A DNA stretch of 64,000 nucleotides, from contig NZ_CANMMT010000003.1 in NCBI RefSeq assembly GCF_947499065.1, forward strand, positions 248,001 through 312,000, read 5' to 3'. The stretch's first letter is position 1; each line of letters starts with the position of its first letter. The notes below the pieces were generated by a model that searched no databases, was not told the DNA's origin, and was given only the letters and a program-made list of their open reading frames with translations. Shown here piece after piece: positions 38,188 through 48,632 of the stretch. Made by a program: the position numbers and the translations under genes. This DNA comes from an uncultured Tenacibaculum sp. (GTDB lineage: Bacteria > Bacteroidota > Bacteroidia > Flavobacteriales > Flavobacteriaceae).

Positions 38188-38733
38188 ATGAGTAGAATAG
38201 GAAAAAATCCAATCGCATTACCACAAGGTGTTGAAGTAAAAGTAGACGGAAACGTGGTTACAGTAAAAGGTAAATTAGGTGAGTTGGCTCAAGAGTTAAA
38301 ATCTGATATTACTGTAAAAATCGAAGATGGTGTTTTAACAGTTGAAAGACCATCAGATAGTAAAGACCATAGAGCAGCTCACGGTTTATATCGTGCTTTA
38401 ATCAATAATATGATTGAAGGTGTTACTAAGGGATATACTAAGGAATTAGAGTTAGTAGGTGTAGGTTATAGAGCATCTAACCAAGGGCAAAAATTAGATT
38501 TAGCTTTAGGTTTCTCTCACAACATAGTATTAAATTTAGCTCCAGAGGTTAAGGTTGAGACAGTATCTGAAAAAGGTAAAAATCCAATCATTAAATTATC
38601 TTCACATGACAAACAATTAGTTGGTCAGGTTGCAGCAAAAATCCGTTCTTTCCGTAAGCCAGAGCCTTACAAAGGAAAAGGAATTAAGTTTGTAGGAGAA
38701 GTATTAAGAAGAAAAGCAGGTAAATCTGCATAA
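38188..38733 (+). CDS. rplF: 50S ribosomal protein uL6
   Basis: 181 residues, [20 protein letters not shown], two-fold repeated domain, ending [20 protein letters not shown]. It lies near the factor-binding site. 12 bp after rpsH. Confidence 0.98.
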   Translation: MSRIGKNPIALPQGVEVKVDGNVVTVKGKLGELAQELKSDITVKIEDGVLTVERPSDSKDHRAAHGLYRALINNMIEGVTKGYTKELELVGVGYRASNQGQKLDLALGFSHNIVLNLAPEVKVETVSEKGKNPIIKLSSHDKQLVGQVAAKIRSFRKPEPYKGKGIKFVGEVLRRKAGKSA

Positions 38734-38752
38734 TAAATTAAGAGAAATTATT

Positions 38753-39103
38753 ATGGCATTATCAAAGCTTGAAAGAAGACAACGAATTAAGTATAGAATT
38801 AGAAAAGTTGTTACAGGAACAGCTGCTAAACCAAGATTATCAGTTTTTAGAAGTAACAAAGAAATCTATGCTCAGTTAATTGATGACGTAGCTGGAGTAA
38901 CTTTAGTATCAGCTTCATCAAGAGATAAAGGAATTGCATCTGGTTCTAAAGCAGAGGCAGCTACAGCAGTAGGTAAATCAATTGCTGAAAAAGCAGTTAA
39001 AGCTGGCGTTGAAACAGTTTCTTTCGATAGAAATGGTTTTTTATATCACGGTAGAGTAAAAGTATTAGCAGATGCTGCTAGAGAAGCTGGTTTAAAATTT
39101 TAA
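38753..39103 (+). CDS. rplR: 50S ribosomal protein uL18
   Basis: 116 residues, [20 protein letters not shown] with [18 protein letters not shown] and the end [13 protein letters not shown]. It binds 5S rRNA with uL5. 19 bp after rplF. Confidence 0.97.
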   Translation: MALSKLERRQRIKYRIRKVVTGTAAKPRLSVFRSNKEIYAQLIDDVAGVTLVSASSRDKGIASGSKAEAATAVGKSIAEKAVKAGVETVSFDRNGFLYHGRVKVLADAAREAGLKF

Positions 39104-39114
39104 GAAATTATATT

Positions 39115-39636
39115 ATGTTAGGATATAAAAACGTAGAAAGAGTAAAACCAAGCGGATTAGAGCTTGTAGATAAATTAGTTGGTGTACAACGTGTTACTAA
39201 AGTAACTAAAGGAGGTAGAGCATTTGGATTCTCTGCTATCGTAGTTGTTGGAGATGGTAATGGAGTTGTAGGTCACGGATTAGGAAAGTCTAAAGATGTT
39301 GCTTCTGCAATTGCTAAGGCAGTAGAAGATGCAAAGAAAAATTTAGTACGTATTCCTATTTTAGATGGAACTTTACCTCACGAACAAAAAGGTAAGTTTG
39401 GAGGAGCAAAAGTTTTTATTAAACCAGCTTCACATGGTACGGGAGTTATTGCCGGTGGTGCAGTACGTTCAGTATTAGAATCAGTTGGTATTAAAGACGT
39501 ATTATCTAAGTCTCAAGGATCTTCTAATCCACATAACGTAGTAAAAGCTACTTTTGATGCTTTATTACAGTTACGTAGTGCAGCTACTATTGCTAAGCAA
39601 AGAGGTATTTCTTTAGAGAAAGTTTTTAACGGTTAA
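39115..39636 (+). CDS. rpsE: 30S ribosomal protein uS5
   Basis: 173 residues with the double-stranded-RNA-binding N-terminal domain ([37 protein letters not shown]) and C-terminal [20 protein letters not shown]. It has a fidelity role at the decoding centre. 11 bp after rplR. Confidence 0.98.
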   Translation: MLGYKNVERVKPSGLELVDKLVGVQRVTKVTKGGRAFGFSAIVVVGDGNGVVGHGLGKSKDVASAIAKAVEDAKKNLVRIPILDGTLPHEQKGKFGGAKVFIKPASHGTGVIAGGAVRSVLESVGIKDVLSKSQGSSNPHNVVKATFDALLQLRSAATIAKQRGISLEKVFNG

Positions 39637-39647
39637 AATTTAAGACG

Positions 39648-39830
39648 ATGAGTAAAATTAGAGTTACACAAGTAAAAAGTCAAATCGGTCGCCTTAAAAA
39701 TCAAAAGAGAACTTTAGAGGCATTAGGATTACGAAGAATGAACCAAACAGTAGAGCACGAGGCAACTCCTTCTATTATTGGTATGGTAAATACAGTTAAA
39801 CACTTAATTTCTGTAGAGGAAGTTAAATAA
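39648..39830 (+). CDS. rpmD: 50S ribosomal protein uL30
   Basis: 60 residues, MSKIRVTQVKSQIGRLKNQK, then ALGLRRMNQTVEHEATPSII. The usual short bacterial form. 11 bp after rpsE, 14 bp before rplO. Confidence 0.97.
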   Translation: MSKIRVTQVKSQIGRLKNQKRTLEALGLRRMNQTVEHEATPSIIGMVNTVKHLISVEEVK

Positions 39831-39844
39831 GACAATATATAATC

Positions 39845-40294
39845 ATGAGTTTACACAACTTAAAACCAGCAGAGGGATCTGTTAAGAAAGTTAAGAGAAT
39901 TGCACGTGGTGAAGGTTCTGGTAAAGGTGGTACTGCTGCTAGAGGTCACAAAGGAGCTAAGTCTCGTTCTGGTTATTCTCGTAAAGTAGGATTTGAAGGA
40001 GGACAAATGCCACTTCAAAGACGTGTACCTAAATTTGGTTTCACAAACATTAACCGTAAAGAATACGTTGGTGTTAATTTAGACAAATTACAAGGATTAG
40101 TAGATAGCGGAAAAATTACAGATACAGTTAATTTAGACGTTTTAGTAGAAAATCGTTTAGCTCGTAAAAACGACTTAGTAAAAATATTAGGTGGTGGAGA
40201 ATTAAAAGCTAAATTAAATATAACTGTACATAAATTTACTGCATCAGCAAAAGCGGCTATTGAGGCTGCAGGTGGTGAGGCAGTTACCTTATAA
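39845..40294 (+). CDS. rplO: 50S ribosomal protein uL15
   Basis: 149 residues with the Gly-rich N-terminal extension (ARGEGSGKGGTAARGHKGAK, GFEGGQMPLQRRVPKFGF). 9 bp before secY. Confidence 0.98.
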   Translation: MSLHNLKPAEGSVKKVKRIARGEGSGKGGTAARGHKGAKSRSGYSRKVGFEGGQMPLQRRVPKFGFTNINRKEYVGVNLDKLQGLVDSGKITDTVNLDVLVENRLARKNDLVKILGGGELKAKLNITVHKFTASAKAAIEAAGGEAVTL

Positions 40295-40303
40295 GAATTG
40301 TAA

Positions 40304-41626
40304 ATGATGAATTTTATAAATACTTTAAAAGATATTTGGAAGATAGAAGAGTTAAAAGAGAAATTACTTTTAACTTTAGGTTTAATTGCTGTTTACCGTT
40401 TTATGGCGGCAGTTCCATTACCTGGAATTGACCCAACACAGTTATCAGCTTTACAAGACAGTACTTCCGAAGGTCTTTTAGGTTTATTAAACGCATTTAC
40501 AGGAGGGGCATTTGCTAGAGCGTCAGTTATGGCACTTGGTATAATGCCTTACATTTCAGCATCTATTGTAGTTCAGTTAATGGGTATTGCGGTACCATAT
40601 TTACAGAAATTACAAAAAGATGGAGAAAGTGGACGTAAGAAGATTACGCAAATAACAAGATGGCTTACTATTGCTATTACATTGTTTCAAGCACCAACCT
40701 ATATTGGTATTATTCAAAACCAAATGGGATTAGGACCTGAAGCATTTTTAGTAACAGGAGTTCAATTTTGGGTGTCATCAATTATTCTTTTAAGTGCAGG
40801 AACAATTTTTGCAATGTGGTTAGGAGAGCGTATTACTGATAAAGGAGTTGGTAACGGAATATCGTTATTAATTACTGTTGGTATTATTGCTAATTTCCCA
40901 GCTGCTTTTATTCAAGAATTGCTTTCTAAGCAAACGGCAGGAGCTGGAGGAATAATGATGATATTAATCGAATTAATAGTTTGGTTTGTAGTAATCTTGT
41001 TAACCGTATTATTAGTTACAGCAGTACGTAAAGTAGCAGTTCAGTATGCACGTCGTACAGCAGTTACAAACATTAAAGATGTTGATGGCGCTCGCCAGTA
41101 CATTCCATTAAAATTGAATGCAGCTGGAGTAATGCCAATTATTTTTGCACAAGCTATTATGTTTTTACCAGTAGCTTTAGGTCAAAAATTCCCAGCATTA
41201 AACAGTTTAACTGATAATTTCGGGTTATGGTACAATGTTATATTTGCTTTCTTAATTATTGTTTTTAGTTATTTTTATACGGCGATTACAATCCCAACAA
41301 ACAAAATGGCTGAAGACTTAAAGAGAAGTAATGGTTTTGTTCCTGGATATAAACCAGGAGAAGAAACAGCTAACTTTTTAGATTCAGTGTTATCAAAAAT
41401 AACATTACCAGGGTCTATCTTTTTAGCAGCGTTATCTATTTTACCTGCAATCATTGTTAAGTTTGGAGTTACTCAAAACTGGGCAATGTTCTTTGGAGGA
41501 ACATCTTTAATCATTATGGTTGGAGTTGCAATAGATACCATTCAGCAAATCAATTCGTATTTATTAAACAGTCGTTATGACGGTTTAATGAAAACAGGTA
41601 ACAGTAACAGAAAATCGTTAAAATAG
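40304..41626 (+). CDS. secY: Sec translocon channel subunit SecY
   Basis: 440 residues with ten membrane helices. Plug and lateral-gate signatures are [31 protein letters not shown] and YARRTAVTN (cytosolic loop that binds SecA/ribosome). It forms the protein export and insertion channel in the inner membrane. 1 bp before infA. Confidence 0.98.
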   Translation: MMNFINTLKDIWKIEELKEKLLLTLGLIAVYRFMAAVPLPGIDPTQLSALQDSTSEGLLGLLNAFTGGAFARASVMALGIMPYISASIVVQLMGIAVPYLQKLQKDGESGRKKITQITRWLTIAITLFQAPTYIGIIQNQMGLGPEAFLVTGVQFWVSSIILLSAGTIFAMWLGERITDKGVGNGISLLITVGIIANFPAAFIQELLSKQTAGAGGIMMILIELIVWFVVILLTVLLVTAVRKVAVQYARRTAVTNIKDVDGARQYIPLKLNAAGVMPIIFAQAIMFLPVALGQKFPALNSLTDNFGLWYNVIFAFLIIVFSYFYTAITIPTNKMAEDLKRSNGFVPGYKPGEETANFLDSVLSKITLPGSIFLAALSILPAIIVKFGVTQNWAMFFGGTSLIIMVGVAIDTIQQINSYLLNSRYDGLMKTGNSNRKSLK

Positions 41627-41627
41627 T

Positions 41628-41843
41628 ATGGCTAAGCAACCAGCAATTCAACAAGACGGAACCATTACAGAAGCATTATCAAATGCAATGTTTCGAGTGG
41701 AATTAGAGAACGGACATATTGTTACGGCTCACATTTCAGGAAAAATGCGTATGCATTATATCAAATTATTACCTGGAGATAAGGTGAAATTAGAAATGAG
41801 TCCATACGATTTAACTAAGGCAAGAATTACTTACAGATATTAA
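41628..41843 (+). CDS. infA: Translation initiation factor IF-1
   Basis: 71 residues, a single S1/OB-fold domain ([39 protein letters not shown]). It occupies the ribosomal A site during initiation. Confidence 0.98.
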   Translation: MAKQPAIQQDGTITEALSNAMFRVELENGHIVTAHISGKMRMHYIKLLPGDKVKLEMSPYDLTKARITYRY

Positions 41844-41855
41844 AAAAACACACTG

Positions 41856-41972
41856 ATGAAAGTAAGAGCATCATTAAAGAAAAGAAGTGCCGAGTGCAAA
41901 ATAGTGCGCAGAAAAGGCAGATTATACGTAATAAACAAAAAGAATCCTAGATTTAAACAAAGACAAGGGTAA
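41856..41972 (+). CDS. rpmJ: 50S ribosomal protein bL36, zinc-free type
   Basis: A 38-codon gene, [20 protein letters not shown], ending [12 protein letters not shown], between infA and rpsM. Of the C3H zinc ligands of classical bL36 only one Cys (residue 14) remains; the others are Ser, Asn and Phe, so it cannot bind zinc in the usual way. The stop overlaps the rpsM ATG (TAATG). Confidence 0.96.
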   Translation: MKVRASLKKRSAECKIVRRKGRLYVINKKNPRFKQRQG

Positions 41973-42337
41973 TGGCAAGAATAGCAGGTATAGATATTCC
42001 AAAGAATAAAAGAGGTGTTATCGCTTTAACTTACATCTTTGGTATAGGAAACAGCAGAGCTAAAGAAGTTTTAGCAAATGCAAAAGTTGATGAGAGTATC
42101 AAAGTTCAAGATTGGACTGATGATCAAATTGCAGCGATTCGTGAGCAAGTAGGAACTTTTACCATTGAAGGTGAGTTACGTTCGGAAGTTCAGTTAAACA
42201 TCAAACGTTTAATGGACATCGGATGTCAAAGAGGTATTCGTCATAGATTAGGTTTACCTTTAAGAGGACAAAGAACTAAGAATAACTCTCGTACAAGAAA
42301 AGGTAAGAGAAAAACTGTAGCTAACAAGAAAAAATAA
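41972..42337 (+). CDS. rpsM: 30S ribosomal protein uS13
   Basis: 121 residues, [20 protein letters not shown], with [20 protein letters not shown] and a Lys-rich tail that touches P-site tRNA. Coupled to rpmJ. Confidence 0.98.
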   Translation: MARIAGIDIPKNKRGVIALTYIFGIGNSRAKEVLANAKVDESIKVQDWTDDQIAAIREQVGTFTIEGELRSEVQLNIKRLMDIGCQRGIRHRLGLPLRGQRTKNNSRTRKGKRKTVANKKK

Positions 42338-42370
42338 TCACTGATTATTTTTTACTAATAGTAAAGAATT

Positions 42371-42757
42371 ATGGCAAAGTCTAAAATAACAAAAAAACGT
42401 AAAGTTGTAATTGAATCAGTAGGTGAAGCTCACGTAACTGCATCATTCAACAACATTATTATTTCTTTAACAAACAAAAAAGGTGACGTTATTTCTTGGT
42501 CATCTGCAGGAAAAATGGGCTTCAGAGGTTCTAAAAAGAACACTCCTTATGCAGCTCAATTAGCAGCAGAAGATTGTGCTAACGTAGCAAAAGAAGCAGG
42601 TTTACGTAAAGTAAAAGTGTATGTTAAAGGACCAGGTAACGGTAGAGAGTCTGCAATCAGATCTATCCACAATTCAGGAATCGAAGTAACAGAAATTATT
42701 GATGTTACACCTATTCCTCATAATGGATGTCGTCCACCTAAAAGAAGAAGAGTATAA
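42371..42757 (+). CDS. rpsK: 30S ribosomal protein uS11
   Basis: 128 residues with [20 protein letters not shown] and [18 protein letters not shown]. It lies in the 30S platform. 33 bp after rpsM. Its stop codon falls inside the terminator stem. Confidence 0.98.
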   Translation: MAKSKITKKRKVVIESVGEAHVTASFNNIIISLTNKKGDVISWSSAGKMGFRGSKKNTPYAAQLAAEDCANVAKEAGLRKVKVYVKGPGNGRESAIRSIHNSGIEVTEIIDVTPIPHNGCRPPKRRRV

Positions 42758-42787
42758 GTTGATGTAAATCAACTTATATTTTGTTTT
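42753..42787 (+). terminator. Terminator after rpsK
   Basis: A perfect 11-bp stem (42753-42763 with 42768-42778, loop GTAA) that includes the rpsK stop codon, followed by TTTTGTTTT. Confidence 0.75.
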
Positions 42788-42791
42788 AGTG

Positions 42792-42799
42792 TACTTTTG
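42792..42799 (+). promoter_or_regulatory. -7 promoter element of rpsD
   Basis: TACTTTTG, identical to the -7 box of the rplC promoter, directly after the rpsK terminator. No TTTG lies at 18-20 bp. Confidence 0.5.
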
Positions 42800-42826
42800 T
42801 ACGCAACAAATTATATTTTAAACAAA

Positions 42827-42876
42827 AGTAGGAATAAGATTATCGAAGGAGTTAGCCTTAATTCATAATCCCTACT
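42827..42876 (+). ncRNA. Structured rpsD leader (candidate S4 autoregulatory element)
   Basis: Three nested stems: AGTAGG/CCTACT (42827-42832 with 42871-42876), ATTAT/ATAAT (42839-42843 with 42865-42869) and AAGG/CCTT (42846-42849 with 42856-42859). It ends 13 nt before the rpsD ATG. S4 autoregulates its own messages in several phyla; here the link is inferred from position and shape. Confidence 0.55.
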
Positions 42877-42889
42877 AAATTATTAAGAA

Positions 42890-43495
42890 ATGGCAAGATA
42901 TACAGGACCAAAGACTAAAATTGCTCGTAAATTTGGCGAGGCAATCTTCGGAGAAGATAAAAACTTCGAAAAAAGAAATTTCCCTCCAGGGCAACACGGA
43001 AATGCTAGAAGAAGAGGAAAGAAATCTGAATATGCTATCCAATTAATGGAAAAGCAAAAAGCTAAATACTCTTATGGTATTTTAGAGCGTCAGTTTAGAA
43101 ACTTATTCAAAAAAGCATCTGCTTCTAAAGGAATTACAGGTGAGGTTTTATTACAATTATGTGAGTCTCGTTTAGATAACGTAGTATTCCGTTTAGGAAT
43201 AGCTAACTCTAGAAGAGCAGGACGTCAATTAGTATCTCACCGTCACATTACTGTAAACGGTGAAATCGTAAACATCCCATCTTATAGTTTAAAAGCAGGA
43301 GATGTTGTTGCTGTAAGAGAAAAGTCTAAGTCATTAGAAGCTATTGAGAATTCATTAGCATCTAACAACAATGTTTTCGAATGGTTAAGCTGGAATGCTG
43401 ATCAAAAATCTGGAACTTTTATTAAAGCACCAGAAAGATTACAAATTCCTGAGAACATTAAAGAGCAATTAATCGTAGAATTATACTCTAAATAA
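42890..43495 (+). CDS. rpsD: 30S ribosomal protein uS4
   Basis: 201 residues, [20 protein letters not shown], long form. It has the S4 RNA-binding domain ([36 protein letters not shown]). It lacks the N-terminal Cys-rich zinc site of some bacterial S4 proteins. An assembly initiator of the 30S body. Confidence 0.98.
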   Translation: MARYTGPKTKIARKFGEAIFGEDKNFEKRNFPPGQHGNARRRGKKSEYAIQLMEKQKAKYSYGILERQFRNLFKKASASKGITGEVLLQLCESRLDNVVFRLGIANSRRAGRQLVSHRHITVNGEIVNIPSYSLKAGDVVAVREKSKSLEAIENSLASNNNVFEWLSWNADQKSGTFIKAPERLQIPENIKEQLIVELYSK

Positions 43496-43513
43496 TAAAT
43501 TAATCATATTGAA

Positions 43514-43569
43514 ATTCAGCCAAAGGGTTTATTTGAACTTCTTCAAACTTATAAACCGCGCAACTGAAT
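43514..43569 (+). ncRNA. Structured rpsD-rpoA intergenic hairpin
   Basis: Nested stems: ATTCAG/CTGAAT (43514-43519 with 43564-43569), GGTTTAT/ATAAACC (43526-43532 with 43551-43557) and TTGAA/TTCAA (43533-43537 with 43542-43546). No T-tract follows, so it is not a simple terminator. It could be a regulator-binding or processing site. Confidence 0.5.
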
Positions 43570-43595
43570 AACAATTAAAAAGAAGAACAAAAACT

Positions 43596-44588
43596 ATGGC
43601 AATTTTAAATTTTCAAAAGCCTGATAAAGTAATAATGATTGAATCTACTGATTTTTCAGGAAGATTCGAATTCAGACCTCTTGAACCAGGTTTTGGATTA
43701 ACAATTGGAAACGCTTTAAGAAGAGTATTATTATCTTCTTTAGAAGGGTTCGCAATTACATCATTACGTGTTGACGGGGTTGATCACGAGTTTTCAACTA
43801 TTCAAGGTGTTGTAGAAGATGTAACAGAAATCATCTTAAACTTAAAACAAGTTCGTTTTAAGAAGCAAATTGAAGAGTCTGATAGAGAAACAGTTTCTAT
43901 TGCAGTATCTGGTCAAGAGCAATTAACGGCAGGAGATTTACAAAAATTTATCTCAGGTTTCCAAGTACTAAACCCAGATTTAGTATTATGTAACATGGAT
44001 AAGTCTGTAAACTTCAATGCAGAAATCACTATCGAAAAAGGTAGAGGTTTTGTACCAGCTGAAGAAAACAAAAGAGCAGGAGCTCCATTAGGAACAATTT
44101 TTACAGATTCTATTTACACTCCTATAAAGAATGTAAAGTATGGTGTAGAAAACTTCCGTGTAGAACAAAAGACAGATTACGAAAAATTAGTTTTCGATAT
44201 CGATACTGACGGTTCTATCAATCCAAAAGATGCATTAACAGAGGCAGCTAAAATTTTAATCCACCACTTTATGTTATTCTCAGATGAGCGTATAACATTA
44301 GAGGCAGATGAAATTGCTCAAACTGAAACATATGATGAGGAATCATTACATATGCGTCAGTTATTAAAGACGAAATTAGTTGATATGGATTTATCAGTTC
44401 GTGCTTTAAACTGCTTAAAAGCTGCAGAAGTAGATACTTTAGGAGACTTAGTATCATTTAACAAAAGTGATTTAATGAAATTTAGAAACTTTGGTAAGAA
44501 GTCGTTAACTGAATTAGATGAGTTAGTGGCAAACAAAAACTTAAGTTTCGGAATGGATTTAAGCAAATATAAATTAGATAGAGATTAA
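43596..44588 (+). CDS. rpoA: RNA polymerase alpha subunit
   Basis: 330 residues. The N-terminal assembly domain has [20 protein letters not shown]; a linker near 230-245 leads to the C-terminal domain ([33 protein letters not shown]) that binds UP elements and activators. Normal length. Confidence 0.99.
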   Translation: MAILNFQKPDKVIMIESTDFSGRFEFRPLEPGFGLTIGNALRRVLLSSLEGFAITSLRVDGVDHEFSTIQGVVEDVTEIILNLKQVRFKKQIEESDRETVSIAVSGQEQLTAGDLQKFISGFQVLNPDLVLCNMDKSVNFNAEITIEKGRGFVPAEENKRAGAPLGTIFTDSIYTPIKNVKYGVENFRVEQKTDYEKLVFDIDTDGSINPKDALTEAAKILIHHFMLFSDERITLEADEIAQTETYDEESLHMRQLLKTKLVDMDLSVRALNCLKAAEVDTLGDLVSFNKSDLMKFRNFGKKSLTELDELVANKNLSFGMDLSKYKLDRD

Positions 44589-44589
44589 C

Positions 44590-44633
44590 CTTTCATATTT
44601 TGCTCCCCTTAGTGGGTTGAAGCAAGATGAGAG
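44590..44633 (+). ncRNA. Structured rpoA-rplQ intergenic hairpin
   Basis: Nested stems: CTTTCAT/ATGAGAG (44590-44596 with 44627-44633, one wobble), TTTGCT/AGCAAG (44599-44604 with 44621-44626) and CCC/GGG (44606-44608 with 44614-44616). It fills almost all of the 61-bp gap and lacks a T-tract. Confidence 0.5.
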
Positions 44634-44649
44634 CTAAAAACCAAATGTC

Positions 44650-45123
44650 ATGAGACACGGAAAGAAATTTAATCATTTAGGTAGACAAACAGCGCACAGA
44701 AAAGCGATGTTAGCAAATATGGCTTGTTCATTAATTGAACACAAGCGTATTAATACAACAGTTGCGAAAGCAAAAGCTTTACGTAAGTTTGTTGAGCCTT
44801 TAATTACTAAGTCTAAAGAAGACACAACTCACAACCGTCGTGTTGTATTTAGTTACTTACGTAATAAATACTCTGTTACAGAATTATTCAAAGAAGTTTC
44901 TGTAAAAGTAGGAGACAGACCAGGAGGATATGTTCGTATCATCAAATTAGGAAACCGTCAGGGAGATAACGCTCCTATGGCAATGGTAGAATTAGTTGAT
45001 TACAACGAATTATACAATCCAAAAGGAAACAAAGCTAAGAAGAGTACTCGTCGTAGCCGTCGTGGTGGTGCGAAGAAAGTTGAAGCTGCTGTTGAAACTA
45101 CAACTTCACAAGAAGAAGAATAA
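44650..45123 (+). CDS. rplQ: 50S ribosomal protein bL17
   Basis: 157 residues: [20 protein letters not shown] core, then a 30-residue Lys/Arg/Glu-rich tail ending TTSQEEE that is absent in the ~127-residue E. coli protein but usual in Bacteroidota. Last gene of the ribosomal cluster; a terminator follows. Confidence 0.98.
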   Translation: MRHGKKFNHLGRQTAHRKAMLANMACSLIEHKRINTTVAKAKALRKFVEPLITKSKEDTTHNRRVVFSYLRNKYSVTELFKEVSVKVGDRPGGYVRIIKLGNRQGDNAPMAMVELVDYNELYNPKGNKAKKSTRRSRRGGAKKVEAAVETTTSQEEE

Positions 45124-45151
45124 AAATGAAAGTTTTTATAAATTATATCAA

Positions 45152-45185
45152 GGGGATAAACATTTAATGTTTATCCCTTTTTTTA
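45152..45185 (+). terminator. Terminator after rplQ
   Basis: Stem GGGATAAACAT / ATGTTTATCCC (45153-45163 with 45167-45177), loop TTA, then seven T residues. Confidence 0.85.
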
Positions 45186-45187
45186 TA

Positions 45188-45195
45188 TATTTTTG
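45188..45195 (+). promoter_or_regulatory. -7 promoter element of carA
   Basis: TATTTTTG followed by C, immediately after the rplQ terminator and 24 nt before the carA ATG. No clear TTTG -33 box. Confidence 0.5.
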
Positions 45196-45219
45196 CATAC
45201 AAATTACACAACACACTAA

Positions 45220-46335
45220 ATGAAATATCAAGCACGTAAAAAAGCATTAGTTCTATTAGCAGATGGAACTATCTTCTACGGAAAATCTATCGGAATAGAA
45301 GGAACAGCTACAGGGGAAATTTGTTTCAATACTGGAATGACAGGTTACCAAGAAATTTTTACAGATCCATCTTATTTTGGACAAATGATGGTAACTACAA
45401 ATGCTCATATTGGTAATTATGGTATCAATAATGAAGAAAATGAATCTGAAAGTATAAAAATATCAGGCTTAATTTGCCGTAACTTTAGTTTCACACACTC
45501 GAGAGTAGATTCTGATAGTAACTTATACGATTGGTTTGAAAAACATAATCTAGTTGCTATATCTGATGTAGATACTAGAGCATTGGTTTCTTACATCAGA
45601 GATAATGGAGCAATGAATGCTATTATTTCAACAGAGATTGATAATATTGATGAGTTAAAGAAGCAATTAGCTGAAACTCCAAATATGGAAGGATTAGAAT
45701 TAGCTTCGAAAGTATCTACTAAAGAACCATTTTTTGTTGGAGATGAGAATTCATCTATTAAAATATCGGCTTTAGACATAGGAATTAAAAAGAATATTTT
45801 AAGAAACTTAGTAAAAAGAGGAGCTTACGTTAAAGTATATCCATACAATGCTAGTTTCGAACAAATGAGCGATTTTAATCCTGATGGTTACTTTATTTCT
45901 AATGGACCTGGTGATCCAGAGCCATTAGTAGAAGCACAAAATACAGCAAAAGAAATAATAGAAAGAAATTTACCACTATTTGGTATTTGTTTAGGACATC
46001 AAGTTATTGCTTTAGCTAATGGGATTTCTACTTATAAAATGCATAATGGGCATAGGGGAATTAATCATCCTGTAAAGAATTTACTTACAGGAAAGGGAGA
46101 AATAACTTCTCAAAATCACGGATTTGCTATCAATAGAGAAGAAACTGAAGCACATGCTGATGTTGAGATTACACATGTACATTTAAATGATCATACGGTA
46201 GCAGGAATTAGAATGAAGTCTAAAAACGTATTTTCAGTACAATATCACCCAGAAGCAAGTCCAGGGCCACATGATTCAGAATATTTATTCGATCAGTTTA
46301 TAGAAAATATAAAAAAGGCAAAGGTAGAAGCGTAA
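45220..46335 (+). CDS. carA: Carbamoyl-phosphate synthase small subunit
   Basis: 371 residues. N-terminal CarA domain (LLADGTIFYGKSIG, FNTGMTGYQEIFTDPSY) and C-terminal class I glutaminase with FGICLGHQ (nucleophile Cys) and QYHPEASPGP (catalytic His-x-Glu). It supplies ammonia to CarB for arginine and pyrimidine synthesis. carB is not adjacent. Its place after rplQ is common in Flavobacteriia. Confidence 0.97.
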   Translation: MKYQARKKALVLLADGTIFYGKSIGIEGTATGEICFNTGMTGYQEIFTDPSYFGQMMVTTNAHIGNYGINNEENESESIKISGLICRNFSFTHSRVDSDSNLYDWFEKHNLVAISDVDTRALVSYIRDNGAMNAIISTEIDNIDELKKQLAETPNMEGLELASKVSTKEPFFVGDENSSIKISALDIGIKKNILRNLVKRGAYVKVYPYNASFEQMSDFNPDGYFISNGPGDPEPLVEAQNTAKEIIERNLPLFGICLGHQVIALANGISTYKMHNGHRGINHPVKNLLTGKGEITSQNHGFAINREETEAHADVEITHVHLNDHTVAGIRMKSKNVFSVQYHPEASPGPHDSEYLFDQFIENIKKAKVEA

Positions 46336-46408
46336 ACGTTTTCGTAATTAGTTTTACACAAATAACCAATAATCGGACACAATTAGTAAATTAGCAAGTA
46401 TAAAAATA

Positions 46409-46440
46409 GCATTCCCGTGAGTTTAAATTCACGGGAATCT
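46409..46440 (+). other. Strong hairpin upstream of eno
   Basis: A perfect 10-bp stem ATTCCCGTGA / TCACGGGAAT (46411-46420 with 46429-46438, loop GTTTAAAT). No T-tract follows. It lies between carA and the eno ATG; it may stabilise the carA 3' end or affect eno expression. Confidence 0.6.
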
Positions 46441-46453
46441 ATATTAAAAATAA

Positions 46454-47749
<1,296 letters not shown>

Positions 47750-47772
47750 AAGTATAGTAAATACAATAATTC

Positions 47773-47806
47773 AAACCTTGTTAGATTTTCTAACGAGGTT
47801 TTTTGT
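47773..47806 (+). terminator. Terminator after eno
   Basis: A 13-bp stem (47773-47785 with 47789-47801, one G-T pair), loop TTT, followed by a T-run. Confidence 0.85.
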
Positions 47807-47831
47807 TTCTTTATACTTTAATTAAAATACT

Positions 47832-48416
47832 ATGAAAAAGAAGATATTTATTATACTTACAACAATTGCTTTTATTTCTTGTCATTCAACTAAATATTAT
47901 CATTCTGGAAATGTAAACTCAAGTTTGAATTTTCAAAAAGGGAAATGGTTATTAAAAAATGTTGAATCACACAAAAATATTCAAGATATTTTAACAAAAA
48001 TAGCTAAGGAAGAATTTAAAATATTATTAGGAAAGAGGTTTTCAATAGCTACTAATGTGGGAGGAATATTTGTACCTAATACTATTCCAAATAATCCAAG
48101 TAAATCAATTTTAGAAGATATTAAAAATGGAACAGGTTATGATTATCTTATCAATATAAAAGCAAAGAAAATATCTGATGAAGTTGGGTTTTTAGAAACA
48201 GGGAATACATTGTCTTCTTTAGAGAATTCTGGAGAAATTACATTAGAAATTTACGATTTAAATTTACTTGAAAAAATATATTCTCAATCAGCAATTGGAA
48301 AAATGCATATTCCAAAAAATAATGAAGATTTTGGTTTTTCTAAAAGTGCAGATAATATAATTATTACTAGTTTAACAAGAATACTGAAAAAAATAAAGAA
48401 AAATCAGATAAAATAA
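47832..48416 (+). CDS. Lipoprotein of unknown function
   Basis: 194 residues. The signal ends in AFISCHST (lipobox Cys near 17). The rest is mixed alpha/beta with no recognised motif; GYDYLINIKAKKISDEVGFL and SGEITLEIYDLN suggest a beta-rich curli-CsgG-like or related periplasmic fold, but this is weak. It stands alone after the eno terminator. Confidence 0.65.
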   Translation: MKKKIFIILTTIAFISCHSTKYYHSGNVNSSLNFQKGKWLLKNVESHKNIQDILTKIAKEEFKILLGKRFSIATNVGGIFVPNTIPNNPSKSILEDIKNGTGYDYLINIKAKKISDEVGFLETGNTLSSLENSGEITLEIYDLNLLEKIYSQSAIGKMHIPKNNEDFGFSKSADNIIITSLTRILKKIKKNQIK

Positions 48417-48566
48417 TAAAGATGATTTTTTCGGTTAATAATGAATTTTTAAAATTTTAGGGTTTATACAAAATCGTTTTTTTTAAGAATAAAAGACAAT
48501 TTTTTTAACAAATTATGTTATAAGTAGTTCCTATTTTTTCATATTAAAAATCTATGAATACCTATT

Positions 48567-48596
48567 TTTAAAATCTTACAAAAATTGGTATCTTCG
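48567..48596 (+). promoter_or_regulatory. Probable promoter of gltA
   Basis: TTTA (48567-48570), 18 bp, TATCTTCG (48589-48596) followed by C: each box has one mismatch to the Bacteroidota consensus. It supports the ATG at 48633 rather than a TTG at 48585 that would lie inside the promoter. Confidence 0.45.
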
Positions 48597-48632
48597 CAAC
48601 TCACTTCAATAATAAAAATTTTAAGAAATAAA

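Noticed and set aside
48585..48632. TTG start 16 codons upstream in gltA
   Set aside because: The stretch contains the probable -7 box TATCTTCG, and MSDIAKLQIGE is the usual citrate synthase start.
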